This document shows positions 13,146 through 22,938 of a DNA stretch of 64,000 nt, piece after piece. The position numbers and the translations under genes are program-made. Source of the DNA: Typha latifolia (taxonomy: Eukaryota > Streptophyta > Magnoliopsida > Poales > Typhaceae); assembly GCA_019914945.1 (NCBI GenBank), contig CM034106.1, forward strand, positions 2,294,001-2,358,000, given 5' to 3'. A model generated the notes under the pieces. The model worked only from the letters and a program-made list of their open reading frames with translations, did not search any database and was not told the origin of the DNA. Within the stretch, counting starts at the first letter, position 1, and each line of letters opens with the position of its first letter.

Positions 13146-16100
13146 AGGAGAACCCACTCACCGATGGCCGACGCCGAGGCCGACGTCGATTGGAGCCACG
13201 AGGGCTCCCTAGAAGATATAGCCGACACCGGGCTTGGAGCGCGAAGCTTCCGATGACGATGCCGTTGCGACCCGAAGCCGCCGGCCGGCCTGATTTGCCG
13301 AAGAAGCCGAGAATCCCAATTTTAGGTATTTTCGATTTACCCTTTTAAATTTAAATTAAACTAGAGGGATGAGAGAGGGCTTACTGGGGAGGAGTGTGGT
13401 GGTCCCAATTTCCTCCGGCGATGCTCCGGCGATCTGATCCCATAGCGACGACTCCGACGGTGAGAAAAGAAAGAAAACAGTGGGAGAGAAGAAGGATGTA
13501 GGGAGGGGGTTGAGGAGAGAGAGAGGATTAGGGTTTAATTTATAGATTAAAAGAGGATTAAATCTAATCCGATTCAGATTAGATGAAATCCCCCCTTATC
13601 TGCACCTCGTCGCGTGCTGGAGAGGGAGAGGGGAGGGGCTGCACGTGTAGAGCACGTGCACCCTCCTCTTTCACCCCTAAATTTTTTTTTTTTTTTGTTT
13701 GTTTCTGGTTCTGACATAAACATTCGCATAATATCATCCTTGTAGCGCATGATGCTCTCAAAGGCTAAAAAGTGAGTGGCAAATCTAGTGACCCCGGGTC
13801 TGATGATCTCCCTACCACCAGTCATCTGCCTGAGTAAATTAAGAACCAAACTATGGTTATATATAAAATTTGTTAACCTCTGACCTGCTGTAACACCAGG
13901 AGTCCTATGGGTAGAACTGCTGCTCCCATATTCTCTCTTTCCTCGTATATTAACTTATCTAGATCTCTGAAAGTTTTCACCAGTGCTTCTTCTCATCTCT
14001 TCCTCTTCTCTATGCATATTTCTGCTCTCTTTCATTGCCTTCCTCATCTGTCTCTCCTCCTCATTCTCCTCATTTTGCTCACTGCTATCATCATCAATGT
14101 GTATAGGATTATGCATCAATTCTTCACGAATCATTGACTCTCTTTGTTGTGCAGATTGTTTATCCTTCTTTTTGCCAATTAAATGAGCCAACATCTGCTT
14201 TCTAACTTTCAAGAACACTCGAGTGCAAGCTGCTACATTTCCTTGTCTTCCAGCTAAATATTTTTTCAAACGGCTGACACCACCACTCATTTCCTTTTCA
14301 CACCAGTTGCATTTAACACGTCTTTTATCTTACCCAATAGTGCTGCAATGTTGCCATTCAATGTCGATATTTTAACTCTGCAACTAAAAAATATAAACAA
14401 AAATCAAAATAAAATATAAAATAATTTAAAATTTATGAGGCATAACTGCATACGCAGCACCAGGTGCTGCAGCAGCAGAGAAGTTGCTGTTGCTGTGCTG
14501 AGAAGCAGCAGCAGCTGCAGCAGGTGCGCAGCAGCACCTGTTGCAGGTTGTGTTGCTGCTGCACAATGAAAAAAAAAATTGAAAAAAAAACTTACCCAAG
14601 GTCGTCGGAGAACGTCGCCGGAGGTCGAGGTCACCGGAGATCTACTCACTACTCACTACTCAGTCGCCGGTGAGAAAGAGTAAGAGACCCGTGAGAAAGA
14701 GAGAAAGAAAGAAAGGAGAGAAAGAAAGAAAGGAGAGAAAGAGAGAAAAAAAGAATAGAGAGAGAGAAAAGGGAGAGAGGCAGGTGAGGGGTGGGGACAT
14801 CAATTATTGATATCCCCCGGGTCGGATCCGCGTCGGATTCGACCCATTCCCACCCGTTTCGGCCGAAACTCCCGAAACCCTAGCCGAAACCAGCAAATCG
14901 ACTGGTTTCGATTAGGACCGAGTGGGATCGGCCGAAACTGGAAACCATGGTATTATGTGGCTCCCACTATTAATATTTGTATATTTTTGGAGTTTGATAT
15001 GTTAGAAATGGGTTGTCAGTTGCCAAACTTGTGATGTTTTATGCGTTGACTTTTAAACCTTGTAGGTAACATCTGAATCCTGAAGGTTTATACTTGAATT
15101 AAGACCTCTTTACTATTGAATTAAGACGCTTTACTCTTAAATTTTACACTAGGTTATGAAGTTACAGTTTAGAGTTAAAACCCTTTTTATTATGGCCAAC
15201 CCCTTGTATTTGTTGTATTGACCAGAATTTGAAATTATTACCGGTCGTGTATTCCAGTAAAGCTTGAGATACACGAAGTCTTAATAATAACTATCTAAAT
15301 CCACAATAATAAGGAACTCAAATTTCTTGACTCCAATTCAAAAACTCGCAAAGAAATAAAGATACATAAGTTATAAAACCAATATCTCTCAACTAAAAAG
15401 TAAAAAGTAAAGCAACAAATACCTTTCCAAATAGAAATAGAAATAACTAACACAACTGAAGGTAGATCAAATAGTTTTAGAAATAACTAATGCAATCGAA
15501 GATAGAAGACTAAATCTTAAGTGGAAATAGAGTCCCCGGTGTACCATGCTCATTCACCATGCCAACTAATATCTAAAATGTTAATAGGGATTTATGAGCT
15601 AACAACTATAGCTTAGTAGGTTGAATCCACCCAAAAGCTAATAAAACCAAAATTCATGCAACATAATATAAAAACCAAAGCTTAACAATTAATAATAATA
15701 ACCATACTCATAACGTGAATAATAAATCACAAGTAGTGATAATGTGAGTAACAAACTAATGATATGCTTAAGTCTCATTATGCGAAACTAACAGCATGAG
15801 GTCCACGATGCGAAGCTTGCCGGACCCATTGGCAATGACACAAGGTCCTCTTCGGAAACTACTAGCTGAAGGATTGTTGATATAAGTTACATAAAGTATT
15901 ATAATATCAATTGATTGTGGCTAGAAAGATTAATTTTATGAAACTTGAGATAACATTGAGAAACCTATGATGACTCCTTTTGATGGTTTGCCATGTTGAT
16001 ATGTAGTCAAATGGCCATTTTTGGAGGAGCATACTCTAGTTAAGTGTGAAGAGTGGTAAAGAGGAGTTAAATGGAGAATGACCAATCAAAAGTCACTTTT

Positions 16101-19100
16101 ATATGTGAGGATATGACTTCTACTAACATCAAGCAATGTTCCAAAGGCAGTTCATGCGACCGCATATGCTTTTTGCTGCCTCTCATAGGGTGAATCTGCA
16201 TAGGAATCACATATGACTTATTGGAGCCTTAGGACATTATTTTTTCAATGATAACTTCCACAACAAGTTCTTGTATAGGGATAGGGTCCTATCTTTAAAA
16301 TTTCTGTTTCGGAAATTTTGATTCTTTTTGTTTCCCACTTGTATTCACATATTTATAGTGTTATTAAATATTGCACAAATATGCACCTGCATTCCATATA
16401 TTGATATATATGCTATGCAGTTCCTTGAGTGTATGGCATGCCCACATTTTCAAACATTGCCCTGAAATGGAATTAGTGATTAAAAGATAGAACCTCATAA
16501 AGAGGTTAGGATTTGGAGTATTGTAATTTTATTAAAGAAAAAGATTTTCGAGTATAAGTTATTACAATGATGTAATAGTATATTGATTGTGTTCAGCAAT
16601 GCAGCATTCTTCTCTTTTACATCCTTTTCTTTTCGAAGCACTACTGGTATATCCTATTATTTCCAGGTTGTTGATATACTTCTAAAGAAAATATTCCAAT
16701 TCTTACACCAAAACTGATAGTATCTAATGGCCTAAAGTTGGAATGCCCAAGAACCACAAATCGTCATATTTCTCTTGTCCATGCATCAAATTATCTCTAG
16801 TGAACTTTGTGATATAGTACTTGTCAATGTAGCGCATGGAAACAAAATATATCAAGAACTATCCCTAGTTTTTATGATCGGCTTGGAACAGTTGGACGTT
16901 AAGTATGAATTTGAATATATCATTATGAATATTTTCTTGAATGTATAATTATTTTCCATCAAAATAACATGTATTATTTTCTCTGTACATGATTATGAGG
17001 CTTACCATTTTAACCTTGTTTTGGCTTTCTAAAGATTATCTATATGTTACTGAACTGATTTCCTAAATCCTAGGTGATTTGGGACAAACATATAATTCGC
17101 TTTCCACTCTTCAGCATTACATGCAAACAGGGGCACAAACTGTTTTATTTGTTGGGGACCTCTCTTATGCTGATAGATATGAACATAATGATGGCATTCG
17201 CTGGGATACATGGGGTCGGTTTGTTGAATGTAGTGCTGCATATCAGCCATGGATTTGGACTGCTGGAAATCATGAAATAGAGTACAGACCTGATTTGGTA
17301 ATTTTTGTTCCATATGCTTAATCTCAAGTCTATGCTTATCATTTCCTTAGTTTACTTATGTGAGACAGACTTAACCAGATATTTTCTATTCTAGATGACA
17401 ACAAGAGCATTTGATTGTCATAATCAGTATGGACATTGACCCAATTAGAGGTCGGGTCAACTAGTGGGCCACCAAGTCAGACCGTTTGTTTATTTAAGAT
17501 TATTTTAAATATTTAAATAATATATTTATAGTTCTATATAATTCTAAAAACAAAAAAAAGCATCTATAAAAGCAATAACTACAATACAGTTGCATTTCTT
17601 CCATTATTTAGCCAATTTTAATTAATATTTAGTTTTAAGTACATAAAATCATATGACTTATACAAAATCTTATCTTAATTACACTTTTTATTTGAAAAAT
17701 ACAATTATTTTAATTTAGGACTAAACTCCCTTAAGTTAAATAATAGAATAGTTGAATATTAAGGACCAACTAGGTAATATTAAAAAATAATAAGCAACTC
17801 AGTCTGTTCACATAAAAGGTTTCACTTTTCACTAGTTGTCGGCGTTTGGTCAATTACATTTCTAGTTTGATAACAAGATCAAACTATCTTGGTGGTCAAT
17901 TCACTGATCCAAGTCCAATTCGGTTATAATAACTATGATCTGAATTGTTTGCTATATTAACCATCATGACTTAGGCGCAAATTTTGTTGTTGTATTGCTT
18001 GTTAGAGGTTTAACTTTGGCTTAATTTTCCATTTGGTCAGAATTTTAAACTGCTATGACACTACAATAAATTGGATTCCTATTGCACTTGGCATCAAAAT
18101 GCTGCTTAGGTATGTAAAATTACCATGTATGGAATGACCTTTTTGTTGGGCTGTGCCAAATTATGAAAAATACCTAAGAGTTTGAGATGTTGGTTTAATG
18201 TTCAAATTTAGTTCAAAATGTTGATAGGTCATAATATTCTAGAATATAGGCGTTCAAGATGGACACTTGCTTGGATGCTTATAAACCATTGTTAGCTCAC
18301 CAACCACTCTAAAATCTTAAGCCTTTAGAGTAGTTGGTGAGTTAATATAATATATTAGTATCAGAGCAAAGGTCCTGAGTTCAAATTCTGTCAGGTCTAT
18401 TTATTTAATATTTTCACCTTTTTTAAATCAAGTCCATCAAAATGTCTTAGCCTCAAAGTAAAACCACAGGATTTTTAAATATAAAATATAAATGTAAAAA
18501 CCACTATTATCTAATGATTTAAGTTTTTCGAGCAATTGATAAGTTAATATAATATCAGTATATATATTCTGAGTTGAAATCTTGCTAGGCTCATATGTTA
18601 TTTAAAAAATGTAAAATTTTCACCCATTTAAGTAAGGCCTTTTTTTAGGCCTCTTGAAATGTTTCAAGCCAAGAAGTGTGAGGAATATTAAAATATAAAA
18701 TATAAAAGTCATCATTTTTTGACAACTTAAACTTTTAGAGCAATTGGTGAGTTAACAACTATAAATCCATTATTTAGGCAATTGTCTATATCGTGTTCTT
18801 TGATATAGAAAGTAACTCGATTGCCGTAAATTATTTGTCTTATCATCCATTTAAGTGTAGTTCTATTTTTAAATTCTTCTGACCATCTATCTATCATTTC
18901 TTCATTATAGGCAGCTTCCCTGTTGCTTTCTCTTGTAATACTTCTTTCCTTGCTTTTATGATGAGGTTAGGGAGAAGTTTCTACTTTCAAATCATATTTG
19001 CATAGATACACAATGCCTTATTTGGCTTCGAAGAGCAGTTCTCCGCTGTGGTATGCAGTGAGGCGCGCATCTGCCCATATCATTGTGCTCTCAAGTTATT

Positions 19101-20997
19101 CTCCTTTTGGTAATGTTCACCTTATTTTTCTGATCTTCACCTTGGTTATGCTTAGATTTGTTTATTATCTGTAGATTAAAGTTCTTGGAGTCAACCAGGC
19201 TGCAATAAATCAACAAGGTCGGGCTTATCTTGTTTAGTAATACAGTAACAGCTATTAGCTCTCTTGTATTTCTTGAACCCTTGAGTTCGATAATCTGGTC
19301 TTTTCAAGCTTAATTAGAAGAGAATGAAGCTGGAAAAATCTTTGGTTTTAGATAAATTCAAGCCCAAACAGGAGTTAGCTTGTGGAAGTCAGTGCCCTGG
19401 GAGGATAAACTTGGGAATCTTCTTGCCTTGTAACTGTGCTGATCTTTTACGGAGTGGTCTGCTAGTGCTATATATGGTCGAAGAGCTTCGTATGCTAGTT
19501 GAGATCATATTTAGTTCTTTTTCTGTTTCAGTCTGTCAAGTGGTAATGTCTCAAGCTGTGTAACCAGTCTCTCGAGTAATAGAGGCAAGATTGCATATAT
19601 TCTTCCTTTGCCAGACCCTACATTAGTGGGAGCTTGGTGCACCTGGAGACGCTAAAAGATTACTACTACATGATTTTATTCGTGCATTCTCTTACATCAT
19701 GCTGTCATCATATGATTTCTTTCAAGTTGTTTTTCTCCGAACTTTCTTCATCCATGCACTGAATGTGGCAAGTAACTTGGAATTAGTTAAATACACTCCT
19801 CAATGGCATTGGCTTCTGAGGGAACTGCAACGAGTGGACAGGGAGAAGACACCATGGCTAATCGTGCTGATGCATGCACCACTTTACAACAGCAATGAAG
19901 CACACTATATGGAGGGTGAAAGCATGCGAGCTGCTTTTGAGAGTTGGTTTGTACAGTATAAAGTTGACATCATCTTTGCAGGCCATGTCCATGCCTATGA
20001 GAGATCGGTGATTTCCTCAACTATATCTTTAATTAGATATGCTAATTTTACTTTCCACTAAAAAGATGCATCTTATGCTCTTTTCAATTATACTACATAT
20101 TCTTTAGTTTGGGAGATTAAATAGTATCTCCTTTAAATAATTGATTAACATTTTTCATCTAATTGAGATTTCTATTCTTCTACAGTATCGAATCTCCAAC
20201 ATCAACTACAATATAACATCTGGTAACCGTTATCCTGTACCTGATAAATCTGCTCCTATTTATGTAACCGTTGGTGATGGAGGCAATCAAGAAGGTCTTG
20301 CTTTGTGGTAAAGGAAGTTTGCAGAAGAAAACCTTTCAATGTTTCTCAGTTAATTCTATACCTGCATGATAATCACATTCTTTTCATCCTAATTGATAGG
20401 TTCTCTGACCCGCAACCAGACTACTCTGCATTTAGAGAGGCCAGTTATGGACATTCTACATTAGAATTGAAAAACAGAACTCATGCTTTCTACAGATGGA
20501 ATAGAAATGATGATGGGAAGCCTGTGCCAACTGATCTTGTTGTATTTCACAACCAATACTGGTGAGTTTAACAGACTCCGGTAGAAAAATATTTTAACTT
20601 TTTGACTGATTTTAAGCAATCTATATCTACTACAACATCTCAGTGGCTTTTTGGTTGCCGGGTTTATGAAAATAAAGTTTCACTGAAACCTGAAATTTAC
20701 TGAAAACAAGTTGCTTTCTCTTAATCTTCTGTCTGATTAGTACTGACATTATATCTCAGGCATAATAACAGAATAAGTAAATAACCCTCCATCACAATAT
20801 CGATATCAAATTTACTCAGATTCTGGCATTGGGAAAAAAAATCATGCAATGTCTATTTATCTATCTCAAAATATTTTTATTCTTGTCAACTGATCAAAAT
20901 GATTTGCCACGCTGATAGGGCAAGCAATGCTCGTCGAAGGAGACTGAAAAAGCATCATCATTCCCAGAACTGCGATATCTTTGTTGCCACATTCTGA
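2987..20997 (+). CDS. PAP26: Purple acid phosphatase, PAP26-like (9 coding exons)
   Basis: Coding exons read from splice sites: 2987-3166, 4622-4822, 8609-8720, 17074-17297, 18971-19109, 19787-20007, 20186-20307, 20400-20561 and 20919-20997. They total 1440 nt, giving 479 residues plus TGA, with all phases matching. The protein is a dinuclear Fe-Zn/Mn phosphoesterase that hydrolyses phosphate monoesters. PAP26 in Arabidopsis is the main vacuolar and secreted enzyme recycling phosphate. Residues 1-26 form a signal peptide. The N-terminal fibronectin-like domain spans about 55-155 and the metallophosphatase domain about 160-360. Ligands by motif: D166 (GDLG), D193 and Y196 (GDLSY), N230 (GNHE), H315 (VLMH), H352 and H354 (GHVH). 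N-glycosylation sequons NYT, NIT and NRT are present. The C-terminus ends in a basic segment ([10 protein letters not shown]). Blocks such as [20 protein letters not shown] match PAP26 as I recall it. One oddity is W400 where R is usual. The introns are enlarged by transposons. Confidence 0.9.
5285..7243 (+). mobile_element. Solo LTR (gypsy-type) in PAP26 intron 2
   Basis: The element starts TGTAACAACCCAG and ends GGGGCGTGACA, which are typical TG...CA LTR ends, and no internal coding region follows. The flanks caaat and taaat fit a 5-bp target duplication with one mismatch. A promoter-like part with AAAGGGGGGCC and GA-rich leader lies near 5475-5610. The last 110 bp are about 85% identical to 30501-30611, and its sequence is related, in opposite orientation, to the LTR at 11451-13716. 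The orientation is the same as PAP26. Confidence 0.7.
7244..8608 (+). other. Rest of PAP26 intron 2
   Basis: This is AT-rich intron sequence running to the acceptor GTGTTTAG at 8608. A less AT-rich patch at about 8030-8225 contains TAGTTCGAGCC, which resembles a Pol III B box, so it could be an old SINE. I cannot identify an A box or poly-A tail with confidence. No coding region is visible. Confidence 0.5.
9262..9517. mobile_element. Small MITE-like element with ~40-bp imperfect TIRs
   Basis: The left end (TAGGGTAAGGGATTGGGATT, continuing to ...GGCCGATCC...TAGGTTGG) pairs imperfectly with the reverse complement of the right end (TAGGGTAGGGATTCTATGTG, then GGCCAATCC...TAGGTTGG). The unit is about 255 bp, non-coding, in PAP26 intron 3. 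The target duplication is unclear. Confidence 0.45.
10075..10730 (-). pseudogene. hAT transposase C-terminal (hATC) region
   Basis: This is a minus-strand open frame of 216 residues. Its first part ([18 protein letters not shown], then [14 protein letters not shown]) is the hAT C-terminal dimerisation motif, usually A..IL....SSS.CER.WS.F..IHTKKRNRL. The following 130 residues are acidic and Ser/Thr/Tyr-rich (e.g. PQYPQYS at the end) and look like the element's variable tail. It belongs to the hAT element spanning 9674-14949. Upstream coding parts are separated by introns and a nested LTR, so no complete transposase can be made. Confidence 0.75.
11180..11445 (-). pseudogene. hAT transposase middle region, exon fragment
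   Basis: The minus-strand frame reads ...[16 protein letters not shown] and then ENIFWDN...[13 protein letters not shown], matching the hAT segment NN.FW......PL.KVLRLVD, which precedes the C-terminal dimerisation domain. Its 5' side is cut by the LTR inserted at 11451. When that LTR and one 5-bp target copy are removed, the frame joins smoothly to 13717-13849 (IMRMF|TSQEW), so the two parts were one exon before the insertion. Confidence 0.75.
11451..13716 (-). mobile_element. Nested solo LTR inside the hAT element
   Basis: On the plus strand the LTR begins TGTCACGACCC and ends GGTTCTGACA, so its own orientation is minus. Flanks are taaat (11446-11450) and taaac (13717-13721), a near-perfect 5-bp target duplication inside the hAT transposase exon. 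It is related in reverse orientation to the LTR at 5285-7243, for example in the stretch with CCTAACCCCGCCAGAGTCACC. The interior holds a (CT)n microsatellite at 13099-13143 and pyrimidine/purine-rich leader sequence. Open frames across it (e.g. 12896-13256 on either strand) are low-complexity and not genes. Confidence 0.8.
13099..13143. repeat. (CT)n microsatellite
   Basis: About 22 CT units lie within the nested LTR. Both strands give open frames of alternating Leu-Ser or Arg-Glu that are artefacts of the repeat. Confidence 0.95.
13717..13849 (-). pseudogene. hAT transposase fragment (RPGVTRFAT motif)
   Basis: The minus-strand frame carries [21 protein letters not shown] followed by [11 protein letters not shown]. 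The RPG.TRFAT motif is a hallmark of plant BED-finger hAT transposases, and the same motif occurs in the second hAT element at 50400-50480. The reading frame runs into the nested LTR at 13716 and resumes at 11450. Upstream sequence up to 13955 lacks the DUF659 domain expected there. Confidence 0.7.
13955..14330 (-). pseudogene. hAT transposase N-terminal BED zinc-finger fragment
   Basis: The minus strand encodes [20 protein letters not shown], then [11 protein letters not shown], a BED finger with the CxxC pair and the terminal cysteine of plant hAT transposases. A charged, coiled-coil-like region follows ([20 protein letters not shown]). In intact relatives the next domain is DUF659, which is absent here. 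It is the 5' exon of the defective element spanning 9674-14949. Confidence 0.7.
15205..15850 (-). mobile_element. Truncated LTR remnant in PAP26 intron 3
   Basis: The stretch ACCGGTCGTGTATTCCAG, then CTTGAGATACACGAAGTCTT, and later TTATGAGCTAACAACTATAG, follow the same order as 11451-11830 of the nested LTR, at clearly lower identity. It is therefore a second, older and truncated member of that LTR family in the same reverse orientation. Borders are approximate. Confidence 0.55.
15851..17073 (+). other. Rest of PAP26 intron 3
   Basis: AT-rich intron sequence to the acceptor TAAATCCTAG at 17073. I see no coding region, inverted-repeat element or RNA gene in it. Confidence 0.6.
17298..18970 (+). 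other. PAP26 intron 4
   Basis: The donor follows GAT TTG at 17297 and the acceptor is GATGAGGTTAG at 18970. The next exon starts GGAGAAGTT (Gly-Glu-Val), matching the family's conserved GE after the GNHE region. Apart from a tandem repeat at 18313-18760 I see no other feature. Confidence 0.7.
18313..18760. repeat. Tandem ~205-bp repeat, about 2.2 copies, with PBS-like core
   Basis: The motif CTTTTAGAGCAATTGGTGAGTTAA recurs in degenerate form at about 18320, 18530 and 18724. The two full units also share TATCAGAGC or TATCAG sequence, GAGTTCAAATTCTG or GAGTTGAAATCTTG, and a TATTTTCACC-type tail. TATCAGAGC followed by a GTTCAAAT motif resembles an initiator-tRNA primer-binding site or tRNA-like SINE core. 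I cannot tell which. Confidence 0.5.
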
Positions 20998-22363
20998 AAG
21001 CTTATAAATGTTTGGGGGCTGTATCAGGATGTATTGAATTGAAAAGCTTTTAAATGTTGGAGGCTGTATCAGGATGTACTGAAAAGCGGAAAAACAGTCT
21101 GCATCATACTTTTCTCATGTATGGGCCGAAAATAAAAACATACCATCTCAAGAAGTTGTTGAGTTTGTTCTGTTAAGTACTGTGAGAAGTAGATGCATCG
21201 ATTCTAGGAAACTGGGTGTGATAAACTATAATAGATTGTGCAACATTCCTCTGGCAGGATTCAGTATACATCTTGCATTTCAAGGACAACCTTGAGTGTC
21301 CTATGAGGAATCAAGCTCTGTCAACCAATGTTGGTGTAAGTGCTCCCATGCAAGTATCTACTTTCTTTGTTCTGGGATGATTCAAACTTACTGTTCTATT
21401 GTCACAATAGGTGTTATAATGATAAGAAGAAAGTTTGGAACATTTAAATGTTGCATTTAAACATAAAACACAGACAAAAGTCCCAAAACTACTAGATAGC
21501 AACAATAGTTTCTCAATGGCATTAACAAGCAGTATCTTGACATACAAACTCCTCACCGGGTATCCAATTTTTGATGTTGTGTAATTGTTTTGTATCAAAT
21601 CCATAAGAAGAAGAAAGAAAAAAAAGAAGTAAATAAAAATAAAATTTGATGATATGAAAATGAAAGAGCCATGCACAGATAATAAAAGGACAATGGGCAG
21701 TTTGAGTTCAAAATGACATCCTACTGAAAAAGAAAGATGCAATCAAATGAATTCACTTGCCAATGCATTCTCAAACTCATGTGGGAAAGATTACTTCATT
21801 TTCTCTTGAGACTCCTTCGATACTCTTCTCTTATTTCCCATAGCTGTTCTCCAACTACTCTCATGTCAGGTCAATATAGAGCAATGGAACGCTAAATTAA
21901 ATATCTTCCACTGCTTCTTCCAACAAAGGATCCAATATATCATGCTATCATTAACCTTAAAGTACCCATGGGTTTATTTCATCAGCAAAGTTACAAAACT
22001 AAATTGCGGATGTCAACGGTTTGTGGCATTGGTGTTTTGGTTTTAGTGATAGATAGTATGTCTTACATATTAATAGTGAAATTACAATTGGTACCCTATA
22101 TTTTACCAATAAAATAAACTACTTTTATTATTATTGGTTATCAATAGAGCATTTCATTTGCTAAAAATAAACCCCGTTTTCCTCATCCCTTGATGGTGAT
22201 CTAAAAACTTACTCCTTCCGCTAGTTCCATTTTCTGAAGGTAAGGAATGCCAAGTCAAGAAATTCTTCGGCAAAAGAGTGTAAGGTTTCTCTCTTGGGAT
22301 CCGACGTGTCGTGTCATCCGGAAAGAAGGAAAAAAAAATGTATATAAATTCTTGGAATGGATT
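20998..22363 (+). other. PAP26 3' UTR and downstream spacer
   Basis: After the TGA at 20997 a direct duplication of TGTTGG(G)GGCTGTATCAGGATGTA (about 21008-21035 and 21053-21080) is visible. AATAAAAACATACC at about 21131 may serve as a poly-A signal. The rest is spacer. The stretch 21355-21881 is absent from the duplicate block. Confidence 0.5.
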
Positions 22364-22938
22364 TAGGGGTGAAAACGGGTCGGATTAACTCCGACCTGAC
22401 CTGACTCGGATCGAATTCAGATAAAAATTTCTATTCGATTCGGATACGGATAGAATTTTTGAAAAAAATTCGAATACGGATTCAGTTACCGGTCGGATAT
22501 ATTTTTCGGATTTGGATACGGATATCGGATATTCGTTTACTCACATATTTTTTTAAATGATTTATAATTTTTAGTTTGCTTATTTAAATAGTAAATATTA
22601 ATATTATTACTAATAATACGTTATATATTATTTATAGAGATTAATTTCTGTAATTTTATATATTTGGCATATAAAAAAATTATTTGTTGTAAAACTCTTA
22701 ATAATTTTTTGTTTAATTATATCTAAATAAAATATTATAATTATTTTAAATTTAATCAATATTTATTTAAGATCCGATCCTCTATCCGAAAATTATCCAA
22801 ATCTGTTTAGTTAGGATATAGTTTTAAATTTTGTTATCCGTCCAATATCTGTATTCGAATCCGTATCCGGACTAAAAATATGAATTCGGATATGAGTTAA
22901 GTACTATCCGATCTGTATCCAATTCGTTTTCACCCCTA
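22364..22938. mobile_element. 575-bp hAT-type MITE, copy 1
   Basis: Terminal inverted repeats TAGGGGTGAAAACGGG and, at the far end, CGTTTTCACCCCTA. Flanks are aatggatt (22356-22363) and aatagatt (22939-22946), an 8-bp target duplication with one mismatch. The interior is AT-rich with GGATACGGATA-type repeats and has no coding capacity. The same insertion with the same flanks lies at 42092, so it predates the block duplication. Confidence 0.8.

Larger units (their letters stand above)
9674..14949 (-). mobile_element. hAT transposon in PAP26 intron 3, carrying a nested LTR
   Basis: The ends form degenerate inverted repeats: CAAGGTTCCCAGTATTGG at the left, and CATGGTTTCCAGTTTCGG as the reverse complement of the right end. 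Flanks are gtattagg (9666-9673) and gtattatg (14950-14957), an 8-bp target duplication with one mismatch, as expected for the hAT superfamily. Transposase remnants lie on the minus strand: BED finger at 13955-14330, middle part at 13717-13849 and 11180-11445, and C-terminal dimerisation domain at 10075-10730. The DUF659 part is missing, so the element is defective. A 2.27-kb LTR is inserted at 11451. A CAG/CTG-rich patch (14455-14560) and GA-rich sequence (14680-14780) lie towards the right end. Confidence 0.8.

Noticed and set aside
12896..13256. Overlapping open frames on both strands near the CT repeat
   Set aside because: Arg-Glu and Leu-Ser runs come from the microsatellite, and the stretch lies inside a non-coding LTR.
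20305..20565. Reading the phosphatase stop as the TGA right after TAC TGG at 20562
   Set aside because: A splice donor (TG|GTGAGT) fits, and the next exon at 20919 supplies the RRRRLKK-type tail typical of PAP26 proteins.
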